DNA from: DATLNF01 sp963765815
GTDB taxonomy: Bacteria > Actinomycetota > Actinomycetes > BP-191
Length of the DNA stretch: 64,000 bases
Reading direction: 5' to 3'
Assembly (NCBI GenBank): GCA_963765815.1
Contig: CAVXXT010000007.1
Location: forward strand, 496,001-560,000
The translations under genes and the position numbers were made by a program. The number at the start of each line of letters is the position of its first letter. Positions within the stretch are counted from its first letter, which is position 1. Below the pieces are notes generated by a model, which made no database searches, had not been told where the DNA came from, and saw nothing but the letters and a program-made list of their open reading frames with translations. Positions 8,365 to 15,817 of the stretch are shown in pieces.

Positions 8365-9126
8365 GTGCCGCAGGTGAAGATCGGGGTGCAGCTGCACCCG
8401 CAGCACACCACCGTCGACGACCTGCGGGCGGCCTGGCGGGCCGCCGACTCGCTCGGCGTCGACAGCATCTGGACGTGGGACCACTTCTACCCGCTGTACG
8501 GCGAGGCGGACGGCGCGCACTTCGAGGGCTGGACGCTGCTCGCCGCGATGGCCGCGGACACCCGCCACGCGCACCTCGGGCTGCTGGTGTCGTGCAACAG
8601 CTATCGCAACCCCGAGCTGCTCGCCGACATGGCGCGCACCGTCGACCACATCAGCGGCGGCCGGGCGATCCTCGGCATCGGCGCGGGCTGGTTCGAGAAG
8701 GACTACGACGAGTACGGCTACGAGTTCGGCACGGCGCCTGACCGGCTGCGCGCGCTGCGTGACGCGCTGCCGCGGATCGAGGCGCGGCTGGCCAAGCTCA
8801 ACCCGCCGCCGGTCCAGTCACCGCTGCCCATCTGCATCGGCGGTGGCGGCGAGAAGGTCACGCTGCGGCTCGTCGCGGAGCACGCGACCATGTGGAACGG
8901 GCTCGGCACGCCGGAGCAGTACGCCGGCAAGAACGCGATCCTCGACGAGTGGTGCGCGAAGGTCGGCCGCGACCCGGCGGAGATCGAGCGGACCGTCGGC
9001 ATCCGCTGGGACGAGCTCGACCGCGCGCAGGAGTGGGTCGACGCCGGCGCGACGCACCTCATCGCGATGAGCAACCACCCGTTCGACCTGGCCGGCGTCG
9101 AGAAGCTGGTCGCCACGTACCGCTGA
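8365..9126 (+). CDS. LLM-class (F420-dependent type) oxidoreductase
   Basis: The 253-residue TIM-barrel protein belongs to the luciferase-like monooxygenase group: GVQLHPQHTTVDDLRAAWRAAD at the start, WDHFYPL near 40, LGLLVSCNSYRNPELLADM near 73, then GRAILGIGAGWFEKDYDEYG, the classic LLM loop. Actinobacterial members with this pattern (often named TIGR03560-like) mostly use F420 and reduce or oxidise small organic substrates; the substrate here is unknown. Start GTG 8365, 27 bases after tRNA-Ser. Confidence 0.85.
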   Translation: MPQVKIGVQLHPQHTTVDDLRAAWRAADSLGVDSIWTWDHFYPLYGEADGAHFEGWTLLAAMAADTRHAHLGLLVSCNSYRNPELLADMARTVDHISGGRAILGIGAGWFEKDYDEYGYEFGTAPDRLRALRDALPRIEARLAKLNPPPVQSPLPICIGGGGEKVTLRLVAEHATMWNGLGTPEQYAGKNAILDEWCAKVGRDPAEIERTVGIRWDELDRAQEWVDAGATHLIAMSNHPFDLAGVEKLVATYR

Positions 9127-9130
9127 CCCC

Positions 9131-9183
9131 CAACTGTGCGACCGGCTGAGCACGCGGACCGTCGGAGTCGACACACAATTCGG
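9131..9183. repeat. Imperfect inverted repeat between convergent genes
   Basis: CCAACTGTGCGACCGG is faced by GTCGACACACAATTCGG with mismatches. It contains ACTGTGCGACC, close to the ACTGTGCGGCC of the palindrome at 15036-15093, so the two may be one family. It lies between the LLM oxidoreductase and the STAS gene and could also terminate transcription. Confidence 0.4.
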
Positions 9184-9198
9184 TGCGGGTGTCGTCGG

Positions 9199-9564
9199 TC
9201 AGTAGGAGCGGCGGGCCCCGGAGGTGACGGCGACGACCGCGTCGTCGTACGTCGAGCAGATCGCGATCGCCTGGTCGAGGCTGGTGATGCGCAGCAAGCC
9301 GCGCACCGGTGAGCTCTCGGCCAGCGTCACCGCCATCCCCTGCCGACCGGCCTCGAGCCGGCGGGCGAAGTCGAACAGCATCTGCACGCCCGCGCTGTCG
9401 ACGTATCGGACGTCCGTGAGGTCGACGACCAGACCGGCGGAGTCCATGGTCAGCGCGTCGAGGACATGCGCGGAGATCGACGGCACCGCGGCCATGTCGA
9501 TGTCGCCGCGGAGCCGCGCGACGACCACGGGCCCGTCGACGAGGACCTCGAGATCGCGGTTCAC
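9199..9564 (-). CDS. STAS-domain anti-sigma factor antagonist
   Basis: The 121-residue single-domain protein shows the SpoIIAA/RsbV pattern: VARLRGDIDMAAVPSISAHV, then LVVDLTDVRYVDSAGVQMLFDF, where the Ser in YVDSAG (about residue 56) is the expected phosphorylation site. In partner switching, the unphosphorylated form binds an anti-sigma kinase. Its start overlaps the stop of the SpoIIE phosphatase (ATGA), so the two are coupled and the phosphatase probably acts on this protein. Confidence 0.88.
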   Translation of the reverse strand: MNRDLEVLVDGPVVVARLRGDIDMAAVPSISAHVLDALTMDSAGLVVDLTDVRYVDSAGVQMLFDFARRLEAGRQGMAVTLAESSPVRGLLRITSLDQAIAICSTYDDAVVAVTSGARRSY

Positions 9565-11744
9565 GGGCTCACCGCGGTGTGGACGCCGAGCCGCCGGTGC
9601 ATGCGGACCTCGGTCTCCGACTCACCACGCCTGATGTCGACGCGGTCGGCGTACTGGTTCACCATGTCCAGCCCCCGTCCCCCGACGCCCCCACGCCTCG
9701 CGCGCCACGCGCCGTGGTTGCGCACGGAGACCAGCACCCCGTCATCGACGTCGGCGTGCACGTCGAAGTGCGCACGCGAGCCGGTGCCGTGCCGGATGGC
9801 GTTGGTGAACAGCTCGCCGGACGCGACCAGCAGCTCGAAGCACTCCGCGTCGGTCGCCCCGCGGTCCATCAGCCAGCGGCGCATGGTGCTGCGAAGTGGC
9901 GCGAGCATGTTCGGGTGCGACGGCACCCGCAGGTCGAGGCGCGCCTCGAGCAGCTGCAGCCGCACGGCGAGCACCGCGGTGTCGTCGTGCGCCTCGCGAC
10001 CCTTCAGCGCCTGCGCGAGCACCTGGGCGCAGAGCGCGTCGAGGTCGGCCGGCCCTTGGACGACTGCCCGACGGAGGCGATCGAGACCGACGTCGATCGG
10101 GTTCTCGCGGTCCTCGACCAGCCCGTCGGTGTACATGACGAGCAGCGCACCGGGCGGCATCGCCGCGGTCGACTCGACGTAGTGCGCACCCGGGAGAGCC
10201 CCGATGGGCATCCCGCGGCTGTCGTCGAGGTAGGTGGCGGTGCCGTCGGGTGCTGCCAGCAGCGGCGGGGGGTGACCGGCGTTGACGAACTGCAGTACGC
10301 CGGTCTCGGGGTCGAGGACGACGTAGATGACGGTCGCCATCTGGTCCGGCCCGGTGTCGAGCAGCAGCGCGTTGAGGCGGTCCATCACCTCGGCCGGCGA
10401 ACGGCCGTCCATGCCGTAGGCCCGCAGCGCGCTGCGCAGGTGGCCCATGAGCGCGGCCGCCTTCTCGCCCTTGCCGACGACGTCGCCGATGGCCAGGCCG
10501 ATCCGCCCACCGGGCAGCTGGATCACGTCGTACCAGTCACCGCCGACCTCGACACCCGGACCACCGGCCAGGTAGCGGGCAGCGGTCTCGATGCCGGGGA
10601 TGTGCGGGAGCCGGTCCGGCAGCAGGCTGTGCTGCAGCGTCTCGGCCAGGCTGCGCTGACGCGCGAAGCTCCGGGCGTTGCTGACCGCCGTCGCCACGCG
10701 GTGGCCGAGCTCCTCGGCGAACGGCCGGTCGTCGTCGGTCAGGCAACGCCCCGACTCGGAGCCGGTGGCCAGCCAGAGCGTGCCGATGCCGCCGTCGCGA
10801 CCGACGACCGGTACGACGATCGTCGACGTCGGCGGATCCTGCGCGATCAGCGCGCGGTACTCCGGATCGACGATGGCATCGGAGAGCCACAGCGCGGCGT
10901 CGGACGCGTCGCGGTGCAGCTCGTCGGAGGTCGGCGGGATCTCCACGGTCCAGTCGCGACGTTCGGACGTCGCGACCGACGCGATCCGGCGTACCGACCC
11001 GTCATCGCCGACAAGGTCGAGCACGCAGTAGTCGGCGATCGTCGGCGCGACCAGCCGGGCAAGTCCGCGGACGACGCCGTCGACCTCGAGCGAGGAGTTG
11101 AGGATCTTCGTGGCCTCGGCGAGGACGGCGAGCCGTGAGTTCGCCTGGCGCAGGCTCTCCTCGGCGCGGTCGCGGTCGGCGAGCGTCTTCTCGTTGAACC
11201 GCCAGGTGACCAGGCAGCCGATGCTCATCGCGCCGATGAACAGCGCGTGGATCGAGGCCCACTTCCACGGGTTCTCGCGACCGCCGGCGTGGTTGTAGAC
11301 CGAGTCGGCGTCGAGCACGCCGACGATCCCGTGGTGGAGCAGCACGTAGGCGATGGCGGTGAGGAACGGGATCCAGTCCTGGTAGAGCGCGACGACGCCG
11401 ACCATGACGAAGAAGTGGAAGTGCATCTCGATCAGCCCACCGAAGAGGTGGACCAGGATGCCGGACGCCGACAGCAGGCCGAGGCTGGCCGCGGCGGTGC
11501 GGGCCCGGCGGTCCAGCCTGGGCCAGAGCGCCGCGACGGTCATCAGCGGCAGGACGAGGCTCTCCAGCGCGGCGTGCGGCGCAGACAGGCCGCGCGCGAC
11601 CGCGATGAAGGGAACGACGATCGCGTGCGCGCAGAGCAGCGCGACGATCGCGCGGTGCCTGGCCTGCCAGGCTTCGTCGGGGAGCCGCTGACCTTGGGGC
11701 AGCGTCCGGCGCAGCCACTGCTCCGCGCGCCCCACGACCGACAC
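9561..11744 (-). CDS. Membrane SpoIIE-type serine phosphatase with GAF and C-terminal RsbW-like kinase domain
   Basis: Start GTG 11744 was chosen because GAGG lies 5 bases upstream; GTG 11750 is the alternative. Domain order in 727 residues: six to seven membrane segments (about 15-185) including the MHFHFFVMVGVVALYQDW motif, a short coiled linker (DRDRAEESLRQANSRLAVLAEA), a GAF domain (about 215-370), a PP2C/SpoIIE phosphatase (GGDWYDVIQLPGGRIGLAIGDVVGKG, metal-binding Asp; later YTDGLVEDR), and a HATPase_c_2 domain (ELFTNAIRHG). Having opposing phosphatase and kinase modules in one protein, next to a STAS gene, suggests a membrane sensor that sets a sigma-factor partner switch. Confidence 0.88.
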   Translation of the reverse strand: MSVVGRAEQWLRRTLPQGQRLPDEAWQARHRAIVALLCAHAIVVPFIAVARGLSAPHAALESLVLPLMTVAALWPRLDRRARTAAASLGLLSASGILVHLFGGLIEMHFHFFVMVGVVALYQDWIPFLTAIAYVLLHHGIVGVLDADSVYNHAGGRENPWKWASIHALFIGAMSIGCLVTWRFNEKTLADRDRAEESLRQANSRLAVLAEATKILNSSLEVDGVVRGLARLVAPTIADYCVLDLVGDDGSVRRIASVATSERRDWTVEIPPTSDELHRDASDAALWLSDAIVDPEYRALIAQDPPTSTIVVPVVGRDGGIGTLWLATGSESGRCLTDDDRPFAEELGHRVATAVSNARSFARQRSLAETLQHSLLPDRLPHIPGIETAARYLAGGPGVEVGGDWYDVIQLPGGRIGLAIGDVVGKGEKAAALMGHLRSALRAYGMDGRSPAEVMDRLNALLLDTGPDQMATVIYVVLDPETGVLQFVNAGHPPPLLAAPDGTATYLDDSRGMPIGALPGAHYVESTAAMPPGALLVMYTDGLVEDRENPIDVGLDRLRRAVVQGPADLDALCAQVLAQALKGREAHDDTAVLAVRLQLLEARLDLRVPSHPNMLAPLRSTMRRWLMDRGATDAECFELLVASGELFTNAIRHGTGSRAHFDVHADVDDGVLVSVRNHGAWRARRGGVGGRGLDMVNQYADRVDIRRGESETEVRMHRRLGVHTAVSP

Positions 11745-11850
11745 CGTCACCTCGCCGCCCCGAGCCACAGGCTTCGAGCGCCGCCCGGATCTAGAGCGGC
11801 ACGGCTCGATGGTAGCGATCCCCGCGCGTACCAGCACGAACCGGACATGC

Positions 11851-11867
11851 CTTAGCCGAGGCTTAGC
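11851..11867 (+). promoter_or_regulatory. Predicted response-regulator box (CTTAGC direct repeat)
   Basis: CTTAGC-CGAGG-CTTAGC: two identical hexamers with an 11-bp period, as used by OmpR-family dimers. It sits 75 bp before the start of the acidic secreted protein at 11942. A near-identical box precedes the gene at 14490 next to an OmpR-type regulator. Confidence 0.6.
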
Positions 11868-11941
11868 GTCCAGAGGAGGTCACCGAGAGGTCTTCGCAGG
11901 CATCGTCCACCGCATCAGCCGACACCACCTGGGAGACCGCC

Positions 11942-12448
11942 ATGAGCATCAGGACCACCGTCGCCACCACCACGACCTCCGTCGTCGTGGGTGCTGCCGT
12001 CTTCGCCGCCCTCTCCGGGGCGCTCTCGTCGTCCGCCGGCACGTCGCCGGCGGCGCCGGTGCCGGCGGCGACGTCGTCGGTCTCCGGGCCCTGCGACGAG
12101 GCCGAGCACGCGACCGACCCGGCCTGCGGTGGCATCGTGCCGGCGACCCCGGCCACGCCCTCGCCGGTCCGGAGTGCGGCTGCCGTCGACCAGCGCGGCG
12201 ACGGCACGCCCGAGGACGACGGCGTCGCCGGTACGCCGGACCTGCGCGGCGACGGCACCCCGGAGGACGACGGCACTGTCGGCGACGATCGGCGTGGCGA
12301 CGGCACGCTCGAGGACGACGAAGACGACAACGACAACGACGACCGGTCCGGATCGGCGGACGACCGCTCAGGGCGCGGCGGCGATGACCACTCCGGCTCG
12401 GGTGGTGACGACAGCGGCTCGTCCGGTCACGGCGGCGACGACGACTGA
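11942..12448 (+). CDS. Secreted Asp/Gly-rich repeat protein
   Basis: This 168-residue protein begins with an N-terminal signal segment (MSIRTTVATTTTSVVVGAAV, cleavage likely near 30). The mature region has one Cys pair (PCDEAEHATDPAC), three copies of RGDGTPEDDG-type units (about 83, 99 and 113), and a tail almost entirely D, G, S and H. The strongly acidic, low-complexity tail suggests disorder and possible divalent-cation binding. No family is recognised. The last 22 bases overlap the convergent histidine kinase gene. An 11-bp-phased CTTAGC box upstream suggests control by the adjacent two-component system. Confidence 0.65.
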   Translation: MSIRTTVATTTTSVVVGAAVFAALSGALSSSAGTSPAAPVPAATSSVSGPCDEAEHATDPACGGIVPATPATPSPVRSAAAVDQRGDGTPEDDGVAGTPDLRGDGTPEDDGTVGDDRRGDGTLEDDEDDNDNDDRSGSADDRSGRGGDDHSGSGGDDSGSSGHGGDDD

Positions 12449-13719
12449 CCGCCCGCCAGCGCGAAGCCGAGCACGACGCGGCCACCACCCGACGGTGAGC
12501 GGCCGACGGTGATCCCGCCGCCGCCGGCCATCGCCGTACGACGGGCGATGTCCATCCCCAGCCCGCTGGAGCCGGCGCCGCTGACCCCGCGCTCGAGCGC
12601 GTCCGCCGGCAGACCTGGGCCGTCGTCGTCGACGACCATCTCGACCAGGCCGGAACCGGCTCGGCGTACCAGGACCTGCACACCGGCGTCGTCGGGCGTG
12701 TGGGCGAAGACGTTGCCGAGCAGCGCGTCGACAGCGGCCGTCAGGTCGGCGGCGGGCAGCGCGACCGGCGCTTCGTGGACGTCGACGGTGAGGCCGATCG
12801 GACGGCCCTGGTCCTCGGCGAGCGCGGCCCAGAACTCGACCCGCTCCTCGACGACAGCGCGCAGGTCGGCCACAGCCGCGACGCCGACGCGAGATGGCCG
12901 GCGAGCATCGGAGATGACCTGGTCGACGGCCCGGGCAAGGCGGTCGACGTCGTCGGTGAGCCGCGCCGACTCGTCGCGGTCGGCGAGTCCCTCCGCGTCG
13001 AGCCGCAGCGCGGTCATCGGCGTGCGCAGGCGGTGCGCGAGGTCGGCCGCGGACTCGCGCTCGGCGTCGAGCAGCTCGCGCACCCGCACGGCCAGCCGGT
13101 TGATGGCGTTGCCGACCGCCGCGACCTCGGGCGGCCCGGCGAGGTCGACGCGCGCGTCCAGTTCGCCCCGCTCCAGGCGCCGCGCGGTGTCGGCGAGCGC
13201 GGCGACCGGGCGGACGACGCCGACCGCCAGCCGATCGCTGACAACGACCGCGACGCCGGTGAGCAGCACGCCCAGCGCGGCCAGCGCGGCCCAGGTCAGA
13301 TGCACCCCGTCGCGCAGCGCCGCATCGGGCACGACGACGCGGACGACCGCGATCGCGTCCGGTCCGACGACCGGTGCGTAGACCGCGATCCCGCCGGCGA
13401 CGTCGTCGGTGAACGAGCCGCCGCGGCGAGCCCGGTCGAGTGCACCGTCCTGCGGTACGACGGCTCCGACGGTCGCGCCGCCGGGCAGCACCACGGAGAC
13501 GGCGTACCCGAGGCGCGTCGACGCCTCCGCCACCCGGTCGCGCAGCTCCGCGGCGTCGCCGGCGGCGACCGCCGGCGCGAGCGACTCGGCCTCGATCCGG
13601 GCCCGCGCAACCGCGCGCTCGGCGACGATGTCGCGGACGATCAGGGCGAGCGGGACGAGGAACGCGAGCACGACCATCGACGTCACGGCCGCAGCTGACA
13701 GGACGAGCCGGCGCCTCAT
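12427..13719 (-). CDS. Sensor histidine kinase (HAMP, HisKA, HATPase)
   Basis: Start ATG 13719 overlaps the regulator stop by ATGA; a longer frame exists but runs through the regulator gene. In 430 residues: TM1 (6-28), an extracytoplasmic part of about 110 residues, TM2 (near 150-172), a HAMP domain, the phosphoacceptor in DLAHRLRTPMTALRLDAEGL, and a HATPase_c domain (NVFAHTPDD, DDGPGLP, GSSGLGMDIARR). It partners the OmpR-type regulator encoded just upstream and probably senses an envelope signal. Confidence 0.88.
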   Translation of the reverse strand: MRRRLVLSAAAVTSMVVLAFLVPLALIVRDIVAERAVARARIEAESLAPAVAAGDAAELRDRVAEASTRLGYAVSVVLPGGATVGAVVPQDGALDRARRGGSFTDDVAGGIAVYAPVVGPDAIAVVRVVVPDAALRDGVHLTWAALAALGVLLTGVAVVVSDRLAVGVVRPVAALADTARRLERGELDARVDLAGPPEVAAVGNAINRLAVRVRELLDAERESAADLAHRLRTPMTALRLDAEGLADRDESARLTDDVDRLARAVDQVISDARRPSRVGVAAVADLRAVVEERVEFWAALAEDQGRPIGLTVDVHEAPVALPAADLTAAVDALLGNVFAHTPDDAGVQVLVRRAGSGLVEMVVDDDGPGLPADALERGVSGAGSSGLGMDIARRTAMAGGGGITVGRSPSGGGRVVLGFALAGGQSSSPP

Positions 13720-14402
13720 CCGTCGGGCTCGACGAGCTTCACACCGACACCGCGCACGGTGCGCAGGAACCTCGGCTCGGCCGAGGACTCGCCGAGCTTG
13801 CGACGCAGCCACGACAGGTGCACGTCGACGGTCTTGTCGGCGCCGCCGTAGGGCAGGTGCCAGATCTCGCTCAACAGCTCGCGCTTGGTGACGACGGTGC
13901 CGACCCGCTGCGCGAGGTAGTGCAGCAGGTCGAACTCCAGCCGGCTCAGCTCGAGGCGCACGCCGTCGAGCGCCGCCTCGCGGGCGGACGCGTCGAGGAG
14001 GAGACCGCCGACGCTCACCGGAGCGCGGTCGTCGGTGTCGTCGGTCGCGCGGCGGAGGACCGCGCGGATGCGGGCGTCCAGCTGGGCGCCGCTGAACGGC
14101 TTGACGACGTAGTCGTCGGCGCCGGCGTCGAGGGTGGTGACGATGAGGCTCTCGTCATCGCGCGCAGTCGCGACGATGACCGGGACGTCGCTGACGCCGC
14201 GCAGCATCTTCAGGAGGTCCAGCCCGCCGATGTCGGGCAGGCCGAGGTCGAGGACGACCACGTCGGGTCGCGCGTCGGTGATGTCCTGCAGCGCGGCGGC
14301 CGCCGTACCTGCTGAGCGGACCGCGTGGCCGCGCTCGGTCAGGGCACGGACGAGGGCGGTGCGGATCGCCGCGTCGTCCTCGACCAGCATCACGTCGGCC
14401 AC
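13716..14402 (-). CDS. OmpR-family response regulator
   Basis: The likely start is GTG 14402 (V-A-D-V-M-L-V-E-D-D), with GAGG just before; upstream codons look non-coding. The 228-residue protein has a receiver domain (acidic EDD, phosphoacceptor in DVVVLDLGLPDIGG, switch Lys in YVVKPF) and a winged-helix DNA-binding domain (ELSRLEFDLLHYLAQR, VDVHLSWLRRKLGE). It forms a two-component pair with the overlapping kinase. A TTTAGC/CTTAGC direct repeat lies 38 bp upstream, suggesting autoregulation. Confidence 0.9.
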   Translation of the reverse strand: MADVMLVEDDAAIRTALVRALTERGHAVRSAGTAAAALQDITDARPDVVVLDLGLPDIGGLDLLKMLRGVSDVPVIVATARDDESLIVTTLDAGADDYVVKPFSGAQLDARIRAVLRRATDDTDDRAPVSVGGLLLDASAREAALDGVRLELSRLEFDLLHYLAQRVGTVVTKRELLSEIWHLPYGGADKTVDVHLSWLRRKLGESSAEPRFLRTVRGVGVKLVEPDG

Positions 14403-14439
14403 GTCCTCAACGTAGCCCGCTGGGACAGCGCCGAACCGA

Positions 14440-14456
14440 TTTAGCCCGCTCTTAGC
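14440..14456 (+). promoter_or_regulatory. Predicted response-regulator box (TTTAGC/CTTAGC direct repeat)
   Basis: TTTAGC-CCGCT-CTTAGC has the same 11-bp period as the box at 11851-11867. It lies in the divergent promoter region between the OmpR-type regulator and the secreted protein at 14490. Confidence 0.6.
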
Positions 14457-14489
14457 GCAGTGACCCGGATCCGTGGGCACAGTGAGGTC

Positions 14490-15017
14490 ATGGCGCGTCG
14501 AGCGGTGCTGGTGGGGGTGTGGCTTGCCGGCACCGCCGTGTCCGTCGCGCTGGGGTGGGGCGCGGTCGGGCTAGTCCGCTCCAACGTCGACCTCACGTCG
14601 TCTGCCGACTCCGCGACGCCGCCGCTCGACGTCGTACCGGTGGCCTCCGCGACTCCGGCACCGACGTCGGCTGCGACGCGTACGCCGACCGTCGTACCGA
14701 CCGTCACGTCGCCCCCGTCGAGCAGGCCGACCGCGGTCCGCTCCGTCACCCCGACGCGCGCACCAGTCCCCTCACCTGCAACCCACCGGGTGACCCGCAC
14801 CTTCGACCTGCAGGGCGGCACGGTGCAGGCGCGGTGCGACGGGTCGGCCATCTCCCTGGGCTACGCCACCCCCAAGGATGACTTCGAGCTGACGGTCCAC
14901 GACCAGGGCCCGGCCGAGCTCAGCGTGCGGTTCCGCGGCGAGGAGCACGAGTCCCGGCTCGACGCCACGTGCGTCAACGGCACCCCGAGTGGCCGCGTCC
15001 GCGAGGACCCGCGCTGA
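14490..15017 (+). CDS. Membrane-anchored secreted protein, unknown function
   Basis: Start ATG 14490 has GAGG directly upstream; an in-frame GTG at 14460 overlaps the predicted regulator box and is less likely. The 175-residue protein has one N-terminal hydrophobic helix (about 5-27), a Thr/Pro/Ser-rich extracellular linker (40-100), and a small beta-sandwich-like domain with two Cys (VQARCDG and DATCVNG). This resembles small exported proteins found beside two-component genes in actinobacteria. It is likely a target of the adjacent regulator. Confidence 0.65.
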   Translation: MARRAVLVGVWLAGTAVSVALGWGAVGLVRSNVDLTSSADSATPPLDVVPVASATPAPTSAATRTPTVVPTVTSPPSSRPTAVRSVTPTRAPVPSPATHRVTRTFDLQGGTVQARCDGSAISLGYATPKDDFELTVHDQGPAELSVRFRGEEHESRLDATCVNGTPSGRVREDPR

Positions 15018-15035
15018 TCGCGCTGCCCTCGCGCA

Positions 15036-15093
15036 TCTTTTCGACTGTGCGGCCAGAATCGGAGAGTCGAATGTGGTCGTACGGTCGAAAAGA
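15036..15093. repeat. Long imperfect inverted repeat (possible bidirectional terminator)
   Basis: TCTTTTCGAC (15036-15045) faces GTCGAAAAGA (15084-15093), and pairing continues imperfectly through TGTGCGGCCA and TGGTCGTACG, a stem of about 20 bp. The outer AAAAG/CTTTT ends would give short U-runs on both strands. It lies between convergent genes. Confidence 0.65.
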
Positions 15094-15118
15094 GCGGGGT
15101 ACGGCGTCGGCTTGACTC

Positions 15119-15817
15119 CTAGGCCGGCTCGACGCCGCAGAGGCGGTAGCCCGCGCCGGGCTCGGTGAGCAGCCAGTGCGGGTCGGCCGGCACCTCCTCG
15201 ATCAGCCGACGCAGGTGGCTGACGTAGATGCGCAGCGAGCTGGCCTCGCTGCCGTAGGCGCCGCCCCACACCGCCTCGATCAGGTGTCGCCGGGTGAGCA
15301 GCTTGCCGGGGTTGCGTACGAACTCGCTGAGCAGCGCCCACTCGGTAGGCGTGACGCGCGCCTGGTTGCCGTCGATCGTCACCAGGCTGGCCGCCAGGTC
15401 GACCTCGACCCGTCCGACCCGCAGTCGCGTCGGGCGCTGGTCCGCAGACTGGTCGGCACGGCGCAGGAGTGCCCGCAGCCGGGCGAGCAGCTCGTCGATG
15501 CTGAACGGCTTGGTCACGTAGTCATCGGCCCCGAGGTCGAGCGCTGCGATCTTCCCGCTGTCGGCGTCGAGGGCGGAGAGGATGACGATCGGCACGTCGG
15601 AGAACAGCCGGACACGGCGGACGACCTCGGTGCCGTCGATGTCGGGCAGCCCCAGGTCGAGCACAAGGGCGTCAGGACCCGCAGTGGCCGCGAGCTCGAG
15701 AGCGGTCGTCCCGTCGGGCGCCACGAGGACGTCGTATCCGGCTCCGGTCAGGCGCGAGTGCAGCGCCCGGCAGATGGTCGGCTCGTCGTCGACGACGAGG
15801 ATCGTCCGGCCGGTCAT
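15119..15817 (-). CDS. KdpE-like OmpR-family response regulator
   Basis: The 232-residue protein has a receiver domain (TILVVDDEP, phosphoacceptor in DALVLDLGLPDIDG, Lys in YVTKPFSIDELLARLRALLRR) and a winged helix (VTPTEWALLSEFVRNPGKLLTRRHLIEAVWG, SLRIYVSHLRRLIEEVPADP). The linker and C-terminal motif are typical of KdpE, the potassium-limitation regulator. It overlaps the sensor gene by ATGA. A TCTTTGC direct repeat with an 11-bp period before the potassium importer gene is a plausible target. Confidence 0.88.
   Translation of the reverse strand: MTGRTILVVDDEPTICRALHSRLTGAGYDVLVAPDGTTALELAATAGPDALVLDLGLPDIDGTEVVRRVRLFSDVPIVILSALDADSGKIAALDLGADDYVTKPFSIDELLARLRALLRRADQSADQRPTRLRVGRVEVDLAASLVTIDGNQARVTPTEWALLSEFVRNPGKLLTRRHLIEAVWGGAYGSEASSLRIYVSHLRRLIEEVPADPHWLLTEPGAGYRLCGVEPA

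Noticed and set aside
12427..12448. Convergent overlap between the acidic protein and the kinase as a special regulatory device
   Set aside because: A 22-bp tail overlap is common in compact genomes, and nothing else supports a function.
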